From Bacteroidia bacterium (GTDB taxonomy: Bacteria; Bacteroidota; Bacteroidia; SpSt-205), in assembly GCA_026414975.1 (NCBI GenBank), contig JAOAHZ010000003.1, positions 23,046 to 87,045 on the forward strand: 64,000 nt of DNA, written 5' to 3'. Shown here one piece after another: positions 43,266 through 53,329 of the stretch. Position numbers and translations under genes: made by a program. The notes under the pieces were generated by a model that worked only from the letters and a program-made list of their open reading frames with translations, was not told where the DNA came from and made no database searches. Every line of letters begins with the position of its first letter. The first letter of the stretch is position 1.

Positions 43266-44777
43266 GTGGAAAAGCTTTGGGTAATCGATTTTGGCTCGCA
43301 GTACAGCTTGCTGATTGTTCGGCGAGCCCGTGAGCTGGGAGTATACGCTGAGCTTATTCCCTGGAACCGACTGCCGCCCACTCCTCCTTCAGAAGTCAAG
43401 GGGCTCATTTTCTCAGGCAGCTACGCCTCCGTGTCAGAAGGGCCACCTCTACCTGACACCTGGATAGGTAAGCGTCCGGCCTTAGCTATCTGCTACAGCG
43501 CCCAGTGGCTTGCTGCTAAGGGAGGTGGCGCTGTAGCTGAAAGTCATGCCCGTGAGTATGGACCGGCTACTTTGGAGATCACTGACTCATCCCCCCTTTG
43601 GCGCGGCGTGGCAAACAGAACGCAAGTATGGATGAGCCACAGCGACACTATCACAGCTTTACCCCATGGGGCACGTGCCACCGCTCGTACCTCCTCTATC
43701 CCGTATGCAGCCTACGAAATACCCCTACAGAAAGTATATGCCGTTCAGTTTCACCCAGAAGTGATCCATACATTGGAGGGGTCTATCATGCTGCGCAACT
43801 TTTTGTATGATGTCTGTGGCTTCGCTGGAGATTGGACACCCGAGAAGGAGATAGAGTCCCTTATTGATGCGCTACGCTCTCAGATGCCTGAGGGACGGGC
43901 TATTGGCGCCCTATCAGGGGGAATTGACTCTACGGTAGCTGCTCTACTATGCTACCGTGCCATAGGAGATCGGTTTGTAGGCATCTTTGTAGATACAGGA
44001 TTGCTGCGAGAAGGGGAAACGGAAGCCGTACTGGAAGCCTACCAAGCAGTAGGACTGCCCGTGCGCTGCATACCAGCCAGCGAATCCTTCTTTTCCGCTC
44101 TCAAAGGCATCCATGACCCTGAACTGAAGCGCAAAACAATCGGCCAACTCTTCATCCAACTATTTGAATCCGAAGCCCAGAAACTCACCGATGTGCGCTA
44201 TCTGCTCCAAGGCACCATTTACCCCGATGTGGTAGAAAGCGGGGCCGGCGTTTCAGCTACTATCAAATCACACCATAATGTGGGCGGGCTTCCTGAGAAG
44301 CTATCTCTCAAACTGATAGAGCCTTTGAAGTTCTTTTTCAAAGACGAGGTCCGATCCTTGGGTCGTCAACTGGGGCTTCCGGAAAGCTTTCTGCGGCGTC
44401 ATCCTTTCCCTGGGCCTGGACTAGCGGTTCGGATATTAGGCGAAGTAACCCCCGAAAGGGCAGAGCGGCTGAGGCGAGCCGATGCACTTTACCTTCATGT
44501 GCTCCAGGAAAAAGGGTGGTATGACCAAACCTGGCAGGCTTTTGCTGTGCTACTACCTCAGCGTTCCGTAGGGGTAGCTGGCGATCAACGTCGATATGGA
44601 GAAACGATAGTCTTACGAGCCGTGAATAGCACCGATGGCATGACCGCCGAACCGACACCCCTACCCATGGAGGTACTATTTGAAGCAGCTCGGCGTATAT
44701 TAGCTGAGGTACCCGACATCGTGCGTGTGGTGTATGACCTCTCTACAAAGCCCCCTGCCACGATTGAGTGGGAGTAG
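43266..44777 (+). CDS. guaA: GMP synthase (glutamine-hydrolysing)
   Basis: 503 residues, start GTG. The glutamine amidotransferase domain (1-185) has IDFGSQYSLLIVRRARELGV, the nucleophile cysteine in ALAICYSAQW (usual G-I-C-Y-G) and the catalytic H/E in YAVQFHPEVIHT. The ATP-pyrophosphatase domain has GALSGGIDSTVAALL and LLQGTIYPDVVESG, and the C-terminal dimerisation domain ends with the expected KPPATIEWE. It makes GMP from XMP, ATP and glutamine. The amidotransferase domain is a little compressed and the oxyanion glycine after the nucleophile is Ser-Ala, a mild deviation. Confidence 0.95.
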   Translation: MEKLWVIDFGSQYSLLIVRRARELGVYAELIPWNRLPPTPPSEVKGLIFSGSYASVSEGPPLPDTWIGKRPALAICYSAQWLAAKGGGAVAESHAREYGPATLEITDSSPLWRGVANRTQVWMSHSDTITALPHGARATARTSSIPYAAYEIPLQKVYAVQFHPEVIHTLEGSIMLRNFLYDVCGFAGDWTPEKEIESLIDALRSQMPEGRAIGALSGGIDSTVAALLCYRAIGDRFVGIFVDTGLLREGETEAVLEAYQAVGLPVRCIPASESFFSALKGIHDPELKRKTIGQLFIQLFESEAQKLTDVRYLLQGTIYPDVVESGAGVSATIKSHHNVGGLPEKLSLKLIEPLKFFFKDEVRSLGRQLGLPESFLRRHPFPGPGLAVRILGEVTPERAERLRRADALYLHVLQEKGWYDQTWQAFAVLLPQRSVGVAGDQRRYGETIVLRAVNSTDGMTAEPTPLPMEVLFEAARRILAEVPDIVRVVYDLSTKPPATIEWE

Positions 44778-44820
44778 AAAGAAGCGCTTCCCTCTTTTAC
44801 AATCGGCTAGCCTATTTCAG

Positions 44821-46440
44821 ATGCCCTTGGGTCTATTCTGGGCCTTGCTCCCGTGGACGGGCCTGCTCTGCTTAGCTCAGCCTCCTTCTCCTTTGCCAGA
44901 GGCCTATGAAGCCATTAGACGGGGCCTGACGCTAAACGCTCAGCGTATCTTAGAGCGGGCTATGGAGCATCCCGACAGCCTCGTCCGTCAAGAAGCCGCC
45001 ATACTTCGGGGATACATCGCTCTCAAAGGGGGACGAGAGAAGGATGCCCTAAGGGAATGGTATAACTTGTCCCAGCGTAGCCCTCTATCCATTTTCGGTA
45101 TGGAGGCTGCTTTTCTGCGAGCAGATCTCCTCCTGCGCAGAAGAGAACAGCATTCGGCTGCTCTTTACCTCCTGCGTTTTCTCTTAGAAAGCCCCCATAC
45201 CCCCCCTGACTTGCGTGCAGCCGCGGAGCGGCGTTTAGAATACTTTTTCTGGAGGGAAAGTAGCTTAGGTGCCCTGTGGACCTATGCCATGGAGGGCTCC
45301 CCTACCCTATACCCCTACGTAATGCCCCCTCTCCTGTATCATCTCCGTCAAAGATGTTTGTGGCGCGTTTGGCGCTTATGGGAAGCCTTTCACTGGCGCA
45401 ACTGCGGCGACATCCCAGATACGCTGCGTCTGGATAGTCTCTATCGGAACAGCCCCATTGAAACCCTGCGAGTAGCTTTAGTCCTCCCCCTCATGGCTAA
45501 CCAAGAGCGCTCCTCCCCTTTCTTAGAGTTTTGGCAGGGGTTTGAACTCGGTCTTTCCGAAAGCCTGTCTCCCTACACCGTATGGGAGGTACGAGTAGAG
45601 GATAGCGAACGAAACATTCTACAAATCCAAGAACTCCTATCGCAGTGGGAAAAAAATCCGCCTGACATTATCATCGGAGAGGTATCATGGAGTCTTAACC
45701 AGATTATAGCCGCTTTCTGCGAGCGGAAGGGGATATGGCACGCCGTACCTATTAATCCAGCTTACCCCCTTCGCCAAATGACTTTCCCTCTAGTTCCATC
45801 TGCCCACTGCATCGGATGGCACTTGGCAGAAGCCTCTCAAAAAGCCTATAAAGGACGAGGTGTGCTTTTATACGAAGCCGATGACCCGTTAGCCAAAGCT
45901 ATGGTAGAAGGTTTTCAGCAACGCCGCTGGACCCCCGCCCATAGCTTACCTAGCTCTTTGACAGAACTTACCCGAAGATGGAACAGCCTAAATGATTCTA
46001 TCGGACGAATGGACTGGTACGCGCTATTTGTTTCTCAAGAGGACCTCGTGGGCTTTATGCTGCATGCCCTCAGCCGCTATGTAGATACACCTCTTGTTAT
46101 AGGTACGGAAAGCTGGCTAAACTTGCGACACCTAAATCTCCGTGATTATCGTCGGCTTCGTCTGTGGGTACCTCAATCACTTTTCCCAGATAGCCTTCGT
46201 TGGCGTAGTTTAGCTTTGCGTGTGCGCCAGCGATACGCTCAGCGAGCAAGCCTTTTTCACGCTCAGGGCTATGACGCGGCTCGTTGTATCTCTGCTTTGC
46301 CTTACACGCGATACGCTCCCCCTGAAGGCGAAGTAGAGGGAGTGCTCGGCCCCTATGTTTATCCTCCGACTTGTTCTCGTTACCGCATCCTGATATGGGA
46401 GTATGACAAAGGAGAGAACCGACTCCTTTATGAGCCGTAG
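44821..46440 (+). CDS. TPR plus periplasmic-binding-fold protein (LpoA-like architecture)
   Basis: 539 residues from the ATG at 44821, which gives a signal peptide (MPLGLFWALLPWTGLLCLAQ); the frame extends upstream into guaA without family character. Residues 25-200 are helical and TPR-like (REWYNLSQRSPLSIFGMEAA, LFLRADLLLRRREQHSA-type repeats). From about 230 a type I periplasmic-binding fold begins: LRVALVLPLMANQERSSPFL, WQGFELGLSESL and NPPDIIIGEVSW. The combination resembles LpoA, the outer-membrane activator of peptidoglycan synthases, and branched-chain amino acid receptors; no lipobox cysteine is seen. Role uncertain. The next gene starts inside its last codons. Confidence 0.65.
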   Translation: MPLGLFWALLPWTGLLCLAQPPSPLPEAYEAIRRGLTLNAQRILERAMEHPDSLVRQEAAILRGYIALKGGREKDALREWYNLSQRSPLSIFGMEAAFLRADLLLRRREQHSAALYLLRFLLESPHTPPDLRAAAERRLEYFFWRESSLGALWTYAMEGSPTLYPYVMPPLLYHLRQRCLWRVWRLWEAFHWRNCGDIPDTLRLDSLYRNSPIETLRVALVLPLMANQERSSPFLEFWQGFELGLSESLSPYTVWEVRVEDSERNILQIQELLSQWEKNPPDIIIGEVSWSLNQIIAAFCERKGIWHAVPINPAYPLRQMTFPLVPSAHCIGWHLAEASQKAYKGRGVLLYEADDPLAKAMVEGFQQRRWTPAHSLPSSLTELTRRWNSLNDSIGRMDWYALFVSQEDLVGFMLHALSRYVDTPLVIGTESWLNLRHLNLRDYRRLRLWVPQSLFPDSLRWRSLALRVRQRYAQRASLFHAQGYDAARCISALPYTRYAPPEGEVEGVLGPYVYPPTCSRYRILIWEYDKGENRLLYEP

Positions 46441-47404
46441 ATACAGCGCCCAGACACGACTGCCCGTCTGGAACCAAAGAGCTTTATCGGAGGCGACAGC
46501 CCTTGTTATAGGCGTAGGCGGCTTAGGGTCTCCTGCTGCTCTTTATCTCGCAGCCATGGGAATCGGCCGCCTCATCTTAGCAGACCCAGACTCCATCGCC
46601 GAGGAAAATCTCCACCGCCAGCCCCTCTATACGCCCGATGCTATCGGTGCATCTAAAGTCAAGGTGCTCTCCGCTTATCTCCTCCGACTTCGCCCCGATT
46701 TGAGGGTGGAGAGCATAGAACGATGGGTAGATGAATCGCTCCTACATGACATAGGACCAAAAGCCCAGATTTGGATAGACGGTACCGATAACCTTCACAG
46801 TCGCTTAGTTATAGACGCGGTCGCCTCAGCTCTCAAGAAACCCTGGGTTTATGGAGCTGTATTCCAAGAAGAAGGACAAGTCGCTCTCTTAGAAGGCATT
46901 AGATACAGGTCTCTCTTTGGGGAGGGTACAGAGGGACCCTCCTGTAGTGAAGCCGGTGTTATAGGAGCCCTTCCCGGGATTATCGGAAGCTGGCAGGCCA
47001 CCTTGGCTGCTCAATACCTTGCCAGCCCCGAAGTCGTACCTAAGAATCGCCTCTTCCGAGTGGACTTGCGACGCGGTGAGACTCATAGCTTCTTGCTCGC
47101 TACAGAGCTTAGAGAACCAGCTACTCTGGAGATTTCCATGGAAGAAGCCCAGTCCCTCTCTGACGCCCACTGGGTAAGCCTCTGCGAACTGCATGGAGCT
47201 AATATGCCGTTTCCTCACGATAAAAAGGCTTGGTACGACTGGGATAGATGGACATTGCCTGCTCGGCCAGTCATCCTCGTGTGTGAAGAGGGTAACCGAA
47301 GCCGCCAGATTGCCTACGCTCTCCGAAGAAAGACAGGCCGATCCAACATTTATAGTCTAAGAGGCGGACTTCGTAGCTTATCTCCTTCTCACCTCACCCA
47401 GTAA
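46430..47404 (+). CDS. ThiF/MoeB-family adenylyltransferase with C-terminal rhodanese domain
   Basis: 324 residues from the ATG at 46430; an ATG at 46403 is also possible. The E1-like domain opens RRYSAQTRLPVWNQRALSEA and has VIGVGGLGSPAALYLAAMG (nucleotide loop), DPDSIAEENLHRQPLY (arginine finger region), DGTDNLHSRLVI and CSEAGVIGALPGIIG (catalytic cysteine region). It should adenylate the C-terminal glycine of a ubiquitin-like sulphur carrier (ThiS, MoaD or similar). The C-terminal part has VCEEGNRSRQIAYAL, a rhodanese active-site loop, suggesting sulphur transfer in the same chain as in MOCS3-type proteins. The zinc-binding C-x-x-C pairs of MoeB are not visible. Confidence 0.85.
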   Translation: MSRRYSAQTRLPVWNQRALSEATALVIGVGGLGSPAALYLAAMGIGRLILADPDSIAEENLHRQPLYTPDAIGASKVKVLSAYLLRLRPDLRVESIERWVDESLLHDIGPKAQIWIDGTDNLHSRLVIDAVASALKKPWVYGAVFQEEGQVALLEGIRYRSLFGEGTEGPSCSEAGVIGALPGIIGSWQATLAAQYLASPEVVPKNRLFRVDLRRGETHSFLLATELREPATLEISMEEAQSLSDAHWVSLCELHGANMPFPHDKKAWYDWDRWTLPARPVILVCEEGNRSRQIAYALRRKTGRSNIYSLRGGLRSLSPSHLTQ

Positions 47405-47528
47405 GCCAAACCCTATGGTAGGGTTTCTATGGTTATACTCACAAGCCTGAAGCCCGAACCCAAGCATGCGGGGAGCATCCACATCATCCACATTTGTTCT
47501 GGCGCGAGATTTGTACGTCCCCTCTCGC

Positions 47529-48371
47529 ATGCGAGCTTGGAGCGGTAGGGCCTTTTTAGGAGGTATGATAATCTCACTGGGGGCCAGCCAAAGCCCTTCG
47601 CCAAGCCTCATTCAGTTTCAAGAGATTGATACTGTGCGCCAGAAAAGATTTCCCCCCCGTCTATTCCAAAAGCCCGTGCCCTTCCAGCCCGGCGAGAAGC
47701 TGGTATTTAGGGTTCATTATGGCTGGCTCACCGCCGGTGAAGCGGCATTTGAGGTCTATCCCAAGATATACACTATCTTCGGGCATCCTTCTTATGTCTT
47801 CCGAGGAAGCGGTAAAACAGCCTCGGCTTTTGAGTGGTTCTATAAGGTGAGAGACTACATGGACTCGTATGTAGATACGGCGCAGATGCGTCCTCTTTTA
47901 TACTACCGTTGGGTGAATGAAGGAGATTTTCATTTTACCGATACAGTTATCTTTGATTACACCCGCTATGAGATTCGGGGCCGAAAAGGCACCTTTCCGA
48001 TGGAAACTTGGGTCATGGATATGTTGGGAGCGTTTTATTATGCCCGCCGTCTCAATGTGCACGAAATGCCGCCTGGTACAGTGGTTCCAATCCCTGTCTT
48101 CTTAGATGACAAGGTCTACGAATTAGGGATGAAAATCTTGGGACGCGAGACGATTCGTACAGACTTAGGTACATTCCGATGCATCAAAATAACCCCTCTC
48201 GTCGTAGCAGACCGCGTTTTTCGGGGCAAGGAAGAGATGATAATGTGGGTAACCGATGATGAAAACCTTATCCCTGTCAAAATCACCTCGCCTCTGATCG
48301 TCGGAAGTATATCGGCTACACTCAAATCCTATGAAAATCTCAAGTACCCTCTAACCGCCCGCATAAAATGA
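47529..48371 (+). CDS. DUF3108 domain-containing exported protein
   Basis: 280 residues from the ATG at 47529, which begins a signal peptide (MRAWSGRAFLGGMIISLGAS); an ATG at 47466 is in frame but adds a poor N-terminus. The DUF3108 pattern is clear: PGEKLVFRVHYGWLTAGEA, a middle RGSGKTASAFEWFYKVRD, the basic/aromatic RGRKGTFPMETWVMDMLGAF, and FRCIKITPLVVADRVFRGKE. DUF3108 proteins are periplasmic beta-rich proteins of unknown function, common in Bacteroidota. The end overlaps the next gene by 4 nt. Confidence 0.82.
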   Translation: MRAWSGRAFLGGMIISLGASQSPSPSLIQFQEIDTVRQKRFPPRLFQKPVPFQPGEKLVFRVHYGWLTAGEAAFEVYPKIYTIFGHPSYVFRGSGKTASAFEWFYKVRDYMDSYVDTAQMRPLLYYRWVNEGDFHFTDTVIFDYTRYEIRGRKGTFPMETWVMDMLGAFYYARRLNVHEMPPGTVVPIPVFLDDKVYELGMKILGRETIRTDLGTFRCIKITPLVVADRVFRGKEEMIMWVTDDENLIPVKITSPLIVGSISATLKSYENLKYPLTARIK

Positions 48372-48865
48372 GAAGCCTAACCGTCTATATCAGTTGGTGG
48401 ATCATAGGCGTTCTGTTAGTTTCTTGCCAGCGTGCTCCGAAAAAAGCCTGTAATCCGCCTTGTTTATATAATGCGCCCTGTGTGGAAGGATTTTGTCAAT
48501 GCCCCCTTCCCTATGAGGGAACATACTGTGAAAAAGACGGTCGAGAGCGATTCGTTGGTACATGGGAAGGGCGAAAGCGATGCGATGGCACCACAGGCGG
48601 CCTGCGCTATCGTATCTGGGCAAATGATAGCCTTCTCTTGTACATGTTCATCGCTGGTAGATTTCACGGCACGAACGAGGAAACCTTAGGAGTTCGTTTT
48701 CTGGACGCCTACAAGTTGTTTATACCCTCCCAAACCCTGAGAGATACCCCTATACTCGTCTCAGGATACGCTGAGCAGCGTCAAGACAGTTTATACCTCA
48801 CCCTTGAGAGGCAAGGCGGAGCAAATCGCATAGATACCTGCTACTGGGATCTCAAGAGGCGCTGA
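48368..48865 (+). CDS. Lipoprotein with EGF-like domain
   Basis: 165 residues. Lipoprotein signal MRSLTVYISWWIIGVLLVSC with the acylated cysteine at residue 20. It is followed by a short EGF-like module with six cysteines (CNPPCLYNAPC, then GFCQCPLPYEGTYC). The C-terminal two thirds (WEGRKRCDGTTGGLRYRIW to the end) is a small beta-rich domain resembling Bacteroidota META/lipocalin-like lipoproteins, but I do not recognise a family. It overlaps the DUF3108 gene (ATGA) and ends the plus-strand run. The 219-nt gap to purS holds no gene I can support. Confidence 0.75.
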   Translation: MRSLTVYISWWIIGVLLVSCQRAPKKACNPPCLYNAPCVEGFCQCPLPYEGTYCEKDGRERFVGTWEGRKRCDGTTGGLRYRIWANDSLLLYMFIAGRFHGTNEETLGVRFLDAYKLFIPSQTLRDTPILVSGYAEQRQDSLYLTLERQGGANRIDTCYWDLKRR

Positions 48866-49084
48866 AGACCTTGCATCCCCTCAATACTGATGAAGGGAGT
48901 TATGCAATCAAGAGTAAAGCCAACTTTCCTCCCAGCAACCTTTCACAGGAGCCCGGTAAAGTAGGCGCTTTTTGGATTCATGGAAGGGCCCTAAGTCTCG
49001 CCCCAAGGTAAAGATAACGGAGGTGAGGCTTGGACACCCTCATTTTCTCTCACCCAGGGAGGGCAAAGCGCAAAGTATTTTATC

Positions 49085-49354
49085 CTAAACCTTCTCTTGA
49101 GAAGGACTAACCAGGCTAAGTTCGTAGGTTTCTACGACGGGATTATGCAAGAGTTGCTGAGCGAAGCGATTGGCTACCTCGAGAGCCTCCTGAGGAGTCT
49201 CTGCGGCTATTTGTAGCATGAAAGCTCGCCCAGCTCGCACCCCTCGCACTGATTCGTAACCCAAGCGCCGAGCTGCTTGTTCTATTGTTTCTCCCTCTGG
49301 GTCTAAAAGAACCGCTCGGGGAAGCACAGTAACCCGTACTACATGCACAGACAT
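49085..49354 (-). CDS. purS: Phosphoribosylformylglycinamidine synthase subunit PurS
   Basis: 89 residues. PurS signature: V-L-L-D-P-E-G-E-T-I-E-Q-A-A-R-R-L-G-Y followed by the V-R-x-G-R strand (VRGVRAGRAFML), and LLHNPVVETYEL near the end. PurS is the small bridging subunit that passes ammonia between PurQ and PurL in the fourth step of purine synthesis; purQ and purL are not nearby. Its ATG overlaps the infB stop (TAATG), so it appears to be the last gene of the rimP-nusA-infB transcript, an unusual location. Confidence 0.9.
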   Translation of the reverse strand: MSVHVVRVTVLPRAVLLDPEGETIEQAARRLGYESVRGVRAGRAFMLQIAAETPQEALEVANRFAQQLLHNPVVETYELSLVSPSQEKV

Positions 49355-51984
49355 TAGAGCGACCTCTTAACCTGTACTTCTTGGAAGCATTCAATCACGT
49401 CGCCCTGCTTAATGTCCTGGAAGCCCTCTATGGTAAGCCCGCACTCAAAGCCCTCCAAAACCTCTTTCACATCGTCCTTGAAGCGCTTGAGGCTGGCAAC
49501 CGTACTGGTGTAAAGCACTACCCCTTCGCGTATTACATGTGCTTTAGCCCCTCGTATTATTTTTCCTTCCACTACCTTACAGCCTGCCACCGTACCCACT
49601 TTAGGAATCTTAAACACCTCCCTCACCTCAGCTGTGCCAAGGGTCTCCTCTTGAATCACGGGAGCAAGCATACCGGAGAGGGCGCTCTTGACTTCATCTA
49701 TGATATCGTAAATGACATTGTACAGGCGTATTTCCACCCCATTCTGCTTAGCAAGCTGCCTCGCCGTATGACTGGGACGAACTTGGAAACCAACTATAAG
49801 AGCGCTGGAGGCTTTAGCCAAGAGCACATCGCTGTCCGTAATCTGTCCCACGCCCCGATGTATCACATTGACCTGAACCTCTGGGGTAGAGAGTTTAACG
49901 AGAGAATCAGTAAGGGCCTCTAAAGAACCACTTACATCAGTCTTGACGATGAGGTTGAGCTGCTTGGCTTGACCCGAAGCAATGCCCTCCAACAAACTGC
50001 CAGACAACCGTCTGCGCTCCCTTTCCTTCAGGAGCTCGGCACGACGATGAGCCATGTCCCGAGCCACGCTTTCTTCCTCTAAGACATACAGCTTTTCTCC
50101 TACCTCTGGCACACCGCCTAAGCCTAATAGCTGTACAGGCTGAGAGGGACCGGCTTTGTCTATCCGCTTCCCCCGCTCATCCAGGAGAGCTCGTACACGC
50201 CCGAAATACTGCCCGGCCAGCACGATATCCCCTACACAAAGGGTGCCAGTCTGGACTAAAACCGTGGCTATGGGACCCCGCGCCTTATCCAACTGAGCTT
50301 CTATGATCGTACCCTTAGCGGGGCGGTTGGGATTAGCTTTGAGCTCCATGAGCTCAGCCAAGATGAGGACTTTTTCTAACAGCTCAGCTACGCCGGTCCC
50401 CTTCTTCGCTGAGATAAGCTGAGAAGGATGCGGCCCCCCCCACTCTTCAACTAAGAAGCCCGCCTCAGCCAACTCTTGGCGGATACGGTCAGGATTAGCC
50501 GTATCCTTGTCTATCTTATTGATGGCGAAGATGATCGGTACATTAGCGGCTTGAGCGTGACTGAGCGCTTCAAGCGTCTGCGGGCGCACATGGTCATCTG
50601 CCGCAACGACAATAATCGCTATATCGGTAACCTGAGCCCCCCGAGCTCGCATAGCAGTGAAAGCTTCATGGCCGGGCGTATCTAAGAAGGTAATCTTTTG
50701 CCCAGACGGAAGGACTACTTCATAGGCCCCAATGTGCTGAGTTATACCTCCGGCTTCTCCAGCTACAACATTGGTGCTACGGATGTAGTCTAAGAGGGTG
50801 GTTTTACCATGGTCCACGTGCCCCATCACCGTAACAATCGGCGGACGCGGGACGAGATCGCTCTCAGATTCTTCTACAGCGGTAAGCTGCTCTAAGGTCT
50901 CTTCTAAGGTGACAAACTCTACCTTGAAGCCAAACTCCTCAGCCACGATAGCAGCTAAGTCTCGCTCCAAGCGCTGATTGATAGAGGTGGGATATCCCAG
51001 CTCCATACATTTAGCGATGACCTGATTTACGGGAACGTTTAGCGCTTTAGCCAGCTCAGCGGCAGTGATGTATTCAGCTATTTGGATGGTAGAGGCAGCG
51101 GCTTCGGCTTCTAATCGTTCCAGTTCCCGCTTGCGTTCACGCTGCTTGTATTTCTCCTGACGAAAGCGACGGCGCGTCGCTACGTCACCAGAGGACTTAA
51201 TCTGAGACTTAATGGGGCGACGGTGGTCAGCCGTAGAAGCCTTGGACTTGAGCACAGGAGGCGGCGTAGGTTCGATTTCTTTGCGCTTTTTACGAGTGCG
51301 CTTACGCTTGCGCTTAGGAGCTTCCTCAGTACCTTCCGAAGAGGCCTCCAAACTTTCTTCTACTTCAGGTTCAACCTGTTTTGCTTCGGCAGCAAAATGA
51401 GAGGATGCTTCAGGTTTGACTTCTTTTTCCTCTTTGGGTTGCGATTTGGGTAGGTCTGGCAAAATAACAGGACGCCTTTTGGATGGAGGTGTCCGAAGTT
51501 CGATGGTGCCAAGAATCTGAAGAGCTGGTGGAGGTGTATCAGAGGAAGTGATTGGAGTGGATTCCTGAATGGAAGGGGATGGCTCTGAAACGGTGGAAGG
51601 TAACTCTTTGGGCTCTGGTTTCCTCTCTTCTTCTACAGGCGGTACCACGGGCGGGGAAGGAGGGGGCGTAGGAGCCTTACCCCGAGATAGCGGACGCAAT
51701 CCCCTACTGGGAAGGTCTATTTTACCATGAATAGTCAGTGGGATTTCAGGCTGCTCTGAGGCTTTTTCAGTTGATTCTGGAACGGCCTTAGGAGTGGATT
51801 TATCAGGGGGGAGGCTGCGTCCATAATGACGGAGGAGCTTATGATACACCTCCTCGGAAATCCGCGCCATGGGTAGGGCCCCTTCCACAGGATGGCCCAG
51901 CTTTCGCAAATCCTCCGCTAGGGTAGGCAAACCCACCCCCAGTTCTAAAGCAACATTTGCCAGCTTATAGCTCTTTGCGCTCAT
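49354..51984 (-). CDS. infB: Translation initiation factor IF-2
   Basis: 876 residues. The N-terminus ([20 protein letters not shown]) is the winged IF2_N type, then comes a long low-complexity region rich in Pro, Glu and Lys (to about residue 280), a second IF2_N domain ([20 protein letters not shown]), and the GTPase domain with [26 protein letters not shown] and FAINKIDKD. The C-terminal domains bind fMet-tRNA; the last residues are [14 protein letters not shown]. It places initiator tRNA on the 30S subunit, so a strongly leaderless transcriptome would make it a key factor. It overlaps nusA by 4 nt. Confidence 0.97.
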   Translation of the reverse strand: MSAKSYKLANVALELGVGLPTLAEDLRKLGHPVEGALPMARISEEVYHKLLRHYGRSLPPDKSTPKAVPESTEKASEQPEIPLTIHGKIDLPSRGLRPLSRGKAPTPPPSPPVVPPVEEERKPEPKELPSTVSEPSPSIQESTPITSSDTPPPALQILGTIELRTPPSKRRPVILPDLPKSQPKEEKEVKPEASSHFAAEAKQVEPEVEESLEASSEGTEEAPKRKRKRTRKKRKEIEPTPPPVLKSKASTADHRRPIKSQIKSSGDVATRRRFRQEKYKQRERKRELERLEAEAAASTIQIAEYITAAELAKALNVPVNQVIAKCMELGYPTSINQRLERDLAAIVAEEFGFKVEFVTLEETLEQLTAVEESESDLVPRPPIVTVMGHVDHGKTTLLDYIRSTNVVAGEAGGITQHIGAYEVVLPSGQKITFLDTPGHEAFTAMRARGAQVTDIAIIVVAADDHVRPQTLEALSHAQAANVPIIFAINKIDKDTANPDRIRQELAEAGFLVEEWGGPHPSQLISAKKGTGVAELLEKVLILAELMELKANPNRPAKGTIIEAQLDKARGPIATVLVQTGTLCVGDIVLAGQYFGRVRALLDERGKRIDKAGPSQPVQLLGLGGVPEVGEKLYVLEEESVARDMAHRRAELLKERERRRLSGSLLEGIASGQAKQLNLIVKTDVSGSLEALTDSLVKLSTPEVQVNVIHRGVGQITDSDVLLAKASSALIVGFQVRPSHTARQLAKQNGVEIRLYNVIYDIIDEVKSALSGMLAPVIQEETLGTAEVREVFKIPKVGTVAGCKVVEGKIIRGAKAHVIREGVVLYTSTVASLKRFKDDVKEVLEGFECGLTIEGFQDIKQGDVIECFQEVQVKRSL

Positions 51985-53327
51985 TCTTCAAACTCTGCCT
52001 GTAAAATCTCATACACCCTCTGCAAAGTGGGAAGGTCTATCTGAGTGCGCTTCTGAAGCTCATCTATAGGAAACTGCAAGACCGACTGAGCTGTTTGAAA
52101 GCCTTCTTTCTGTAAAGCCTTGAGAATAGCCTCGGGGATCTCGTCAGCAAATTCTGTAAGTTCAATATCCTCTTCTTCTCCATATTCGGAAGCCTCACGG
52201 ATGTCTAACTCATACCCTAAAAGCTCCTGAGCTAAGCGCACGTTGATGCCTTCCCGTCCTACTGCGCGGGCATATTCCTCCGGAGCTACAAAAACCTTAG
52301 CATAGCGGCGATGAGGATACAGATCAACATACATTACTGTCGCAGGGGCGAGAGCACGAGAGATCATGAGCTTCATATCAGGATTGTAAGGGATGATGTC
52401 AATATACTCTCCTCGTAGCTCCTCCACGACTGGGCGAATCCGCGTGCCTCTAACCCCAACACAAGCTCCTACAGGGTCTATTCGGTCATCGTAGCTTTCC
52501 ACGAGCACCTTAGCTCTTTCACCTGGAATGCGAACAACCTTCTTTATGCTGATAATGCCATCGTAAATCTCGGGTATCTCCAGTTTGAGAAGAGCCTCCA
52601 AGAAAGCCGGAGCGGTGCGGGAAAGAATAACAATGGGCCGCGAGGCAGAAACCCTTCTTGGATCTAGAACTTGAGAGATGACCGCCTTAACGATGCTTGA
52701 GGTATGACGACCCCGACGACTACCCAGGCTGCTGTCTTTAGGAATGTACTCATCCTTACCGGGGATAAGCTCTTGAAGAGGCAGAGACAGCTCATTACCT
52801 TCATGTAAAACGATAAGTTCATCTCGGGTAGCCTTGAGGACCTCTCCTGTGATGATTTCGCCTAACATGTGAATGTACCGCTCATACAAGGCTCGACGCT
52901 CCAAGTCGCGGAGCTGTTGTTTGAGGCGGGCCTTGAGATGATCTATCTGAGTACGATTGAGGGCAGAGAGTTCTATTTCCTCAAAAAACTCCTCACCCAC
53001 AGCCGATTCAGGGTCGCGCTCTAAGGCCGCACTCAAGGGAATCTGCCAACTTTCATCCTCCACATCCTCATCAGCCACGATAACCCGCCGACGCAGAATC
53101 TGTATGTCCGCCGTGTCAGGATTCACGATAACCGAGTAGGCATGGCGGTGATCCGAACCCTTGTCGGATCGCATCAAAACATCCATAAGAGCCTCTCGCA
53201 TCACATCAGCAAAACGCTCCTTGGGAATACCATGCTGCTGGATAAACTCTTGCATCGCCGCATACAGGCGCTGACGGAATAGCTTTTCTTTATCCTGTCC
53301 TTTGGAAGAGGCTTTCGTACGAGGCAT
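51981..53327 (-). CDS. nusA: Transcription termination/antitermination protein NusA
   Basis: 448 residues. N-terminal RNA-polymerase-binding domain (about 1-135), S1 domain (GEIITGEVLKATRDELIVLH), and two KH domains with GACVGVRGTRIRPVVEEL and VGREGINVRLAQELLGYEL. It lacks the C-terminal acidic repeats of the gammaproteobacterial protein and ends in a helical EILQAEFEE. It regulates pausing and termination. It is the second gene of the conserved rimP-nusA-infB unit, 2 nt behind rimP. Confidence 0.96.
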   Translation of the reverse strand: MPRTKASSKGQDKEKLFRQRLYAAMQEFIQQHGIPKERFADVMREALMDVLMRSDKGSDHRHAYSVIVNPDTADIQILRRRVIVADEDVEDESWQIPLSAALERDPESAVGEEFFEEIELSALNRTQIDHLKARLKQQLRDLERRALYERYIHMLGEIITGEVLKATRDELIVLHEGNELSLPLQELIPGKDEYIPKDSSLGSRRGRHTSSIVKAVISQVLDPRRVSASRPIVILSRTAPAFLEALLKLEIPEIYDGIISIKKVVRIPGERAKVLVESYDDRIDPVGACVGVRGTRIRPVVEELRGEYIDIIPYNPDMKLMISRALAPATVMYVDLYPHRRYAKVFVAPEEYARAVGREGINVRLAQELLGYELDIREASEYGEEEDIELTEFADEIPEAILKALQKEGFQTAQSVLQFPIDELQKRTQIDLPTLQRVYEILQAEFEE

Positions 53328-53329
53328 AC

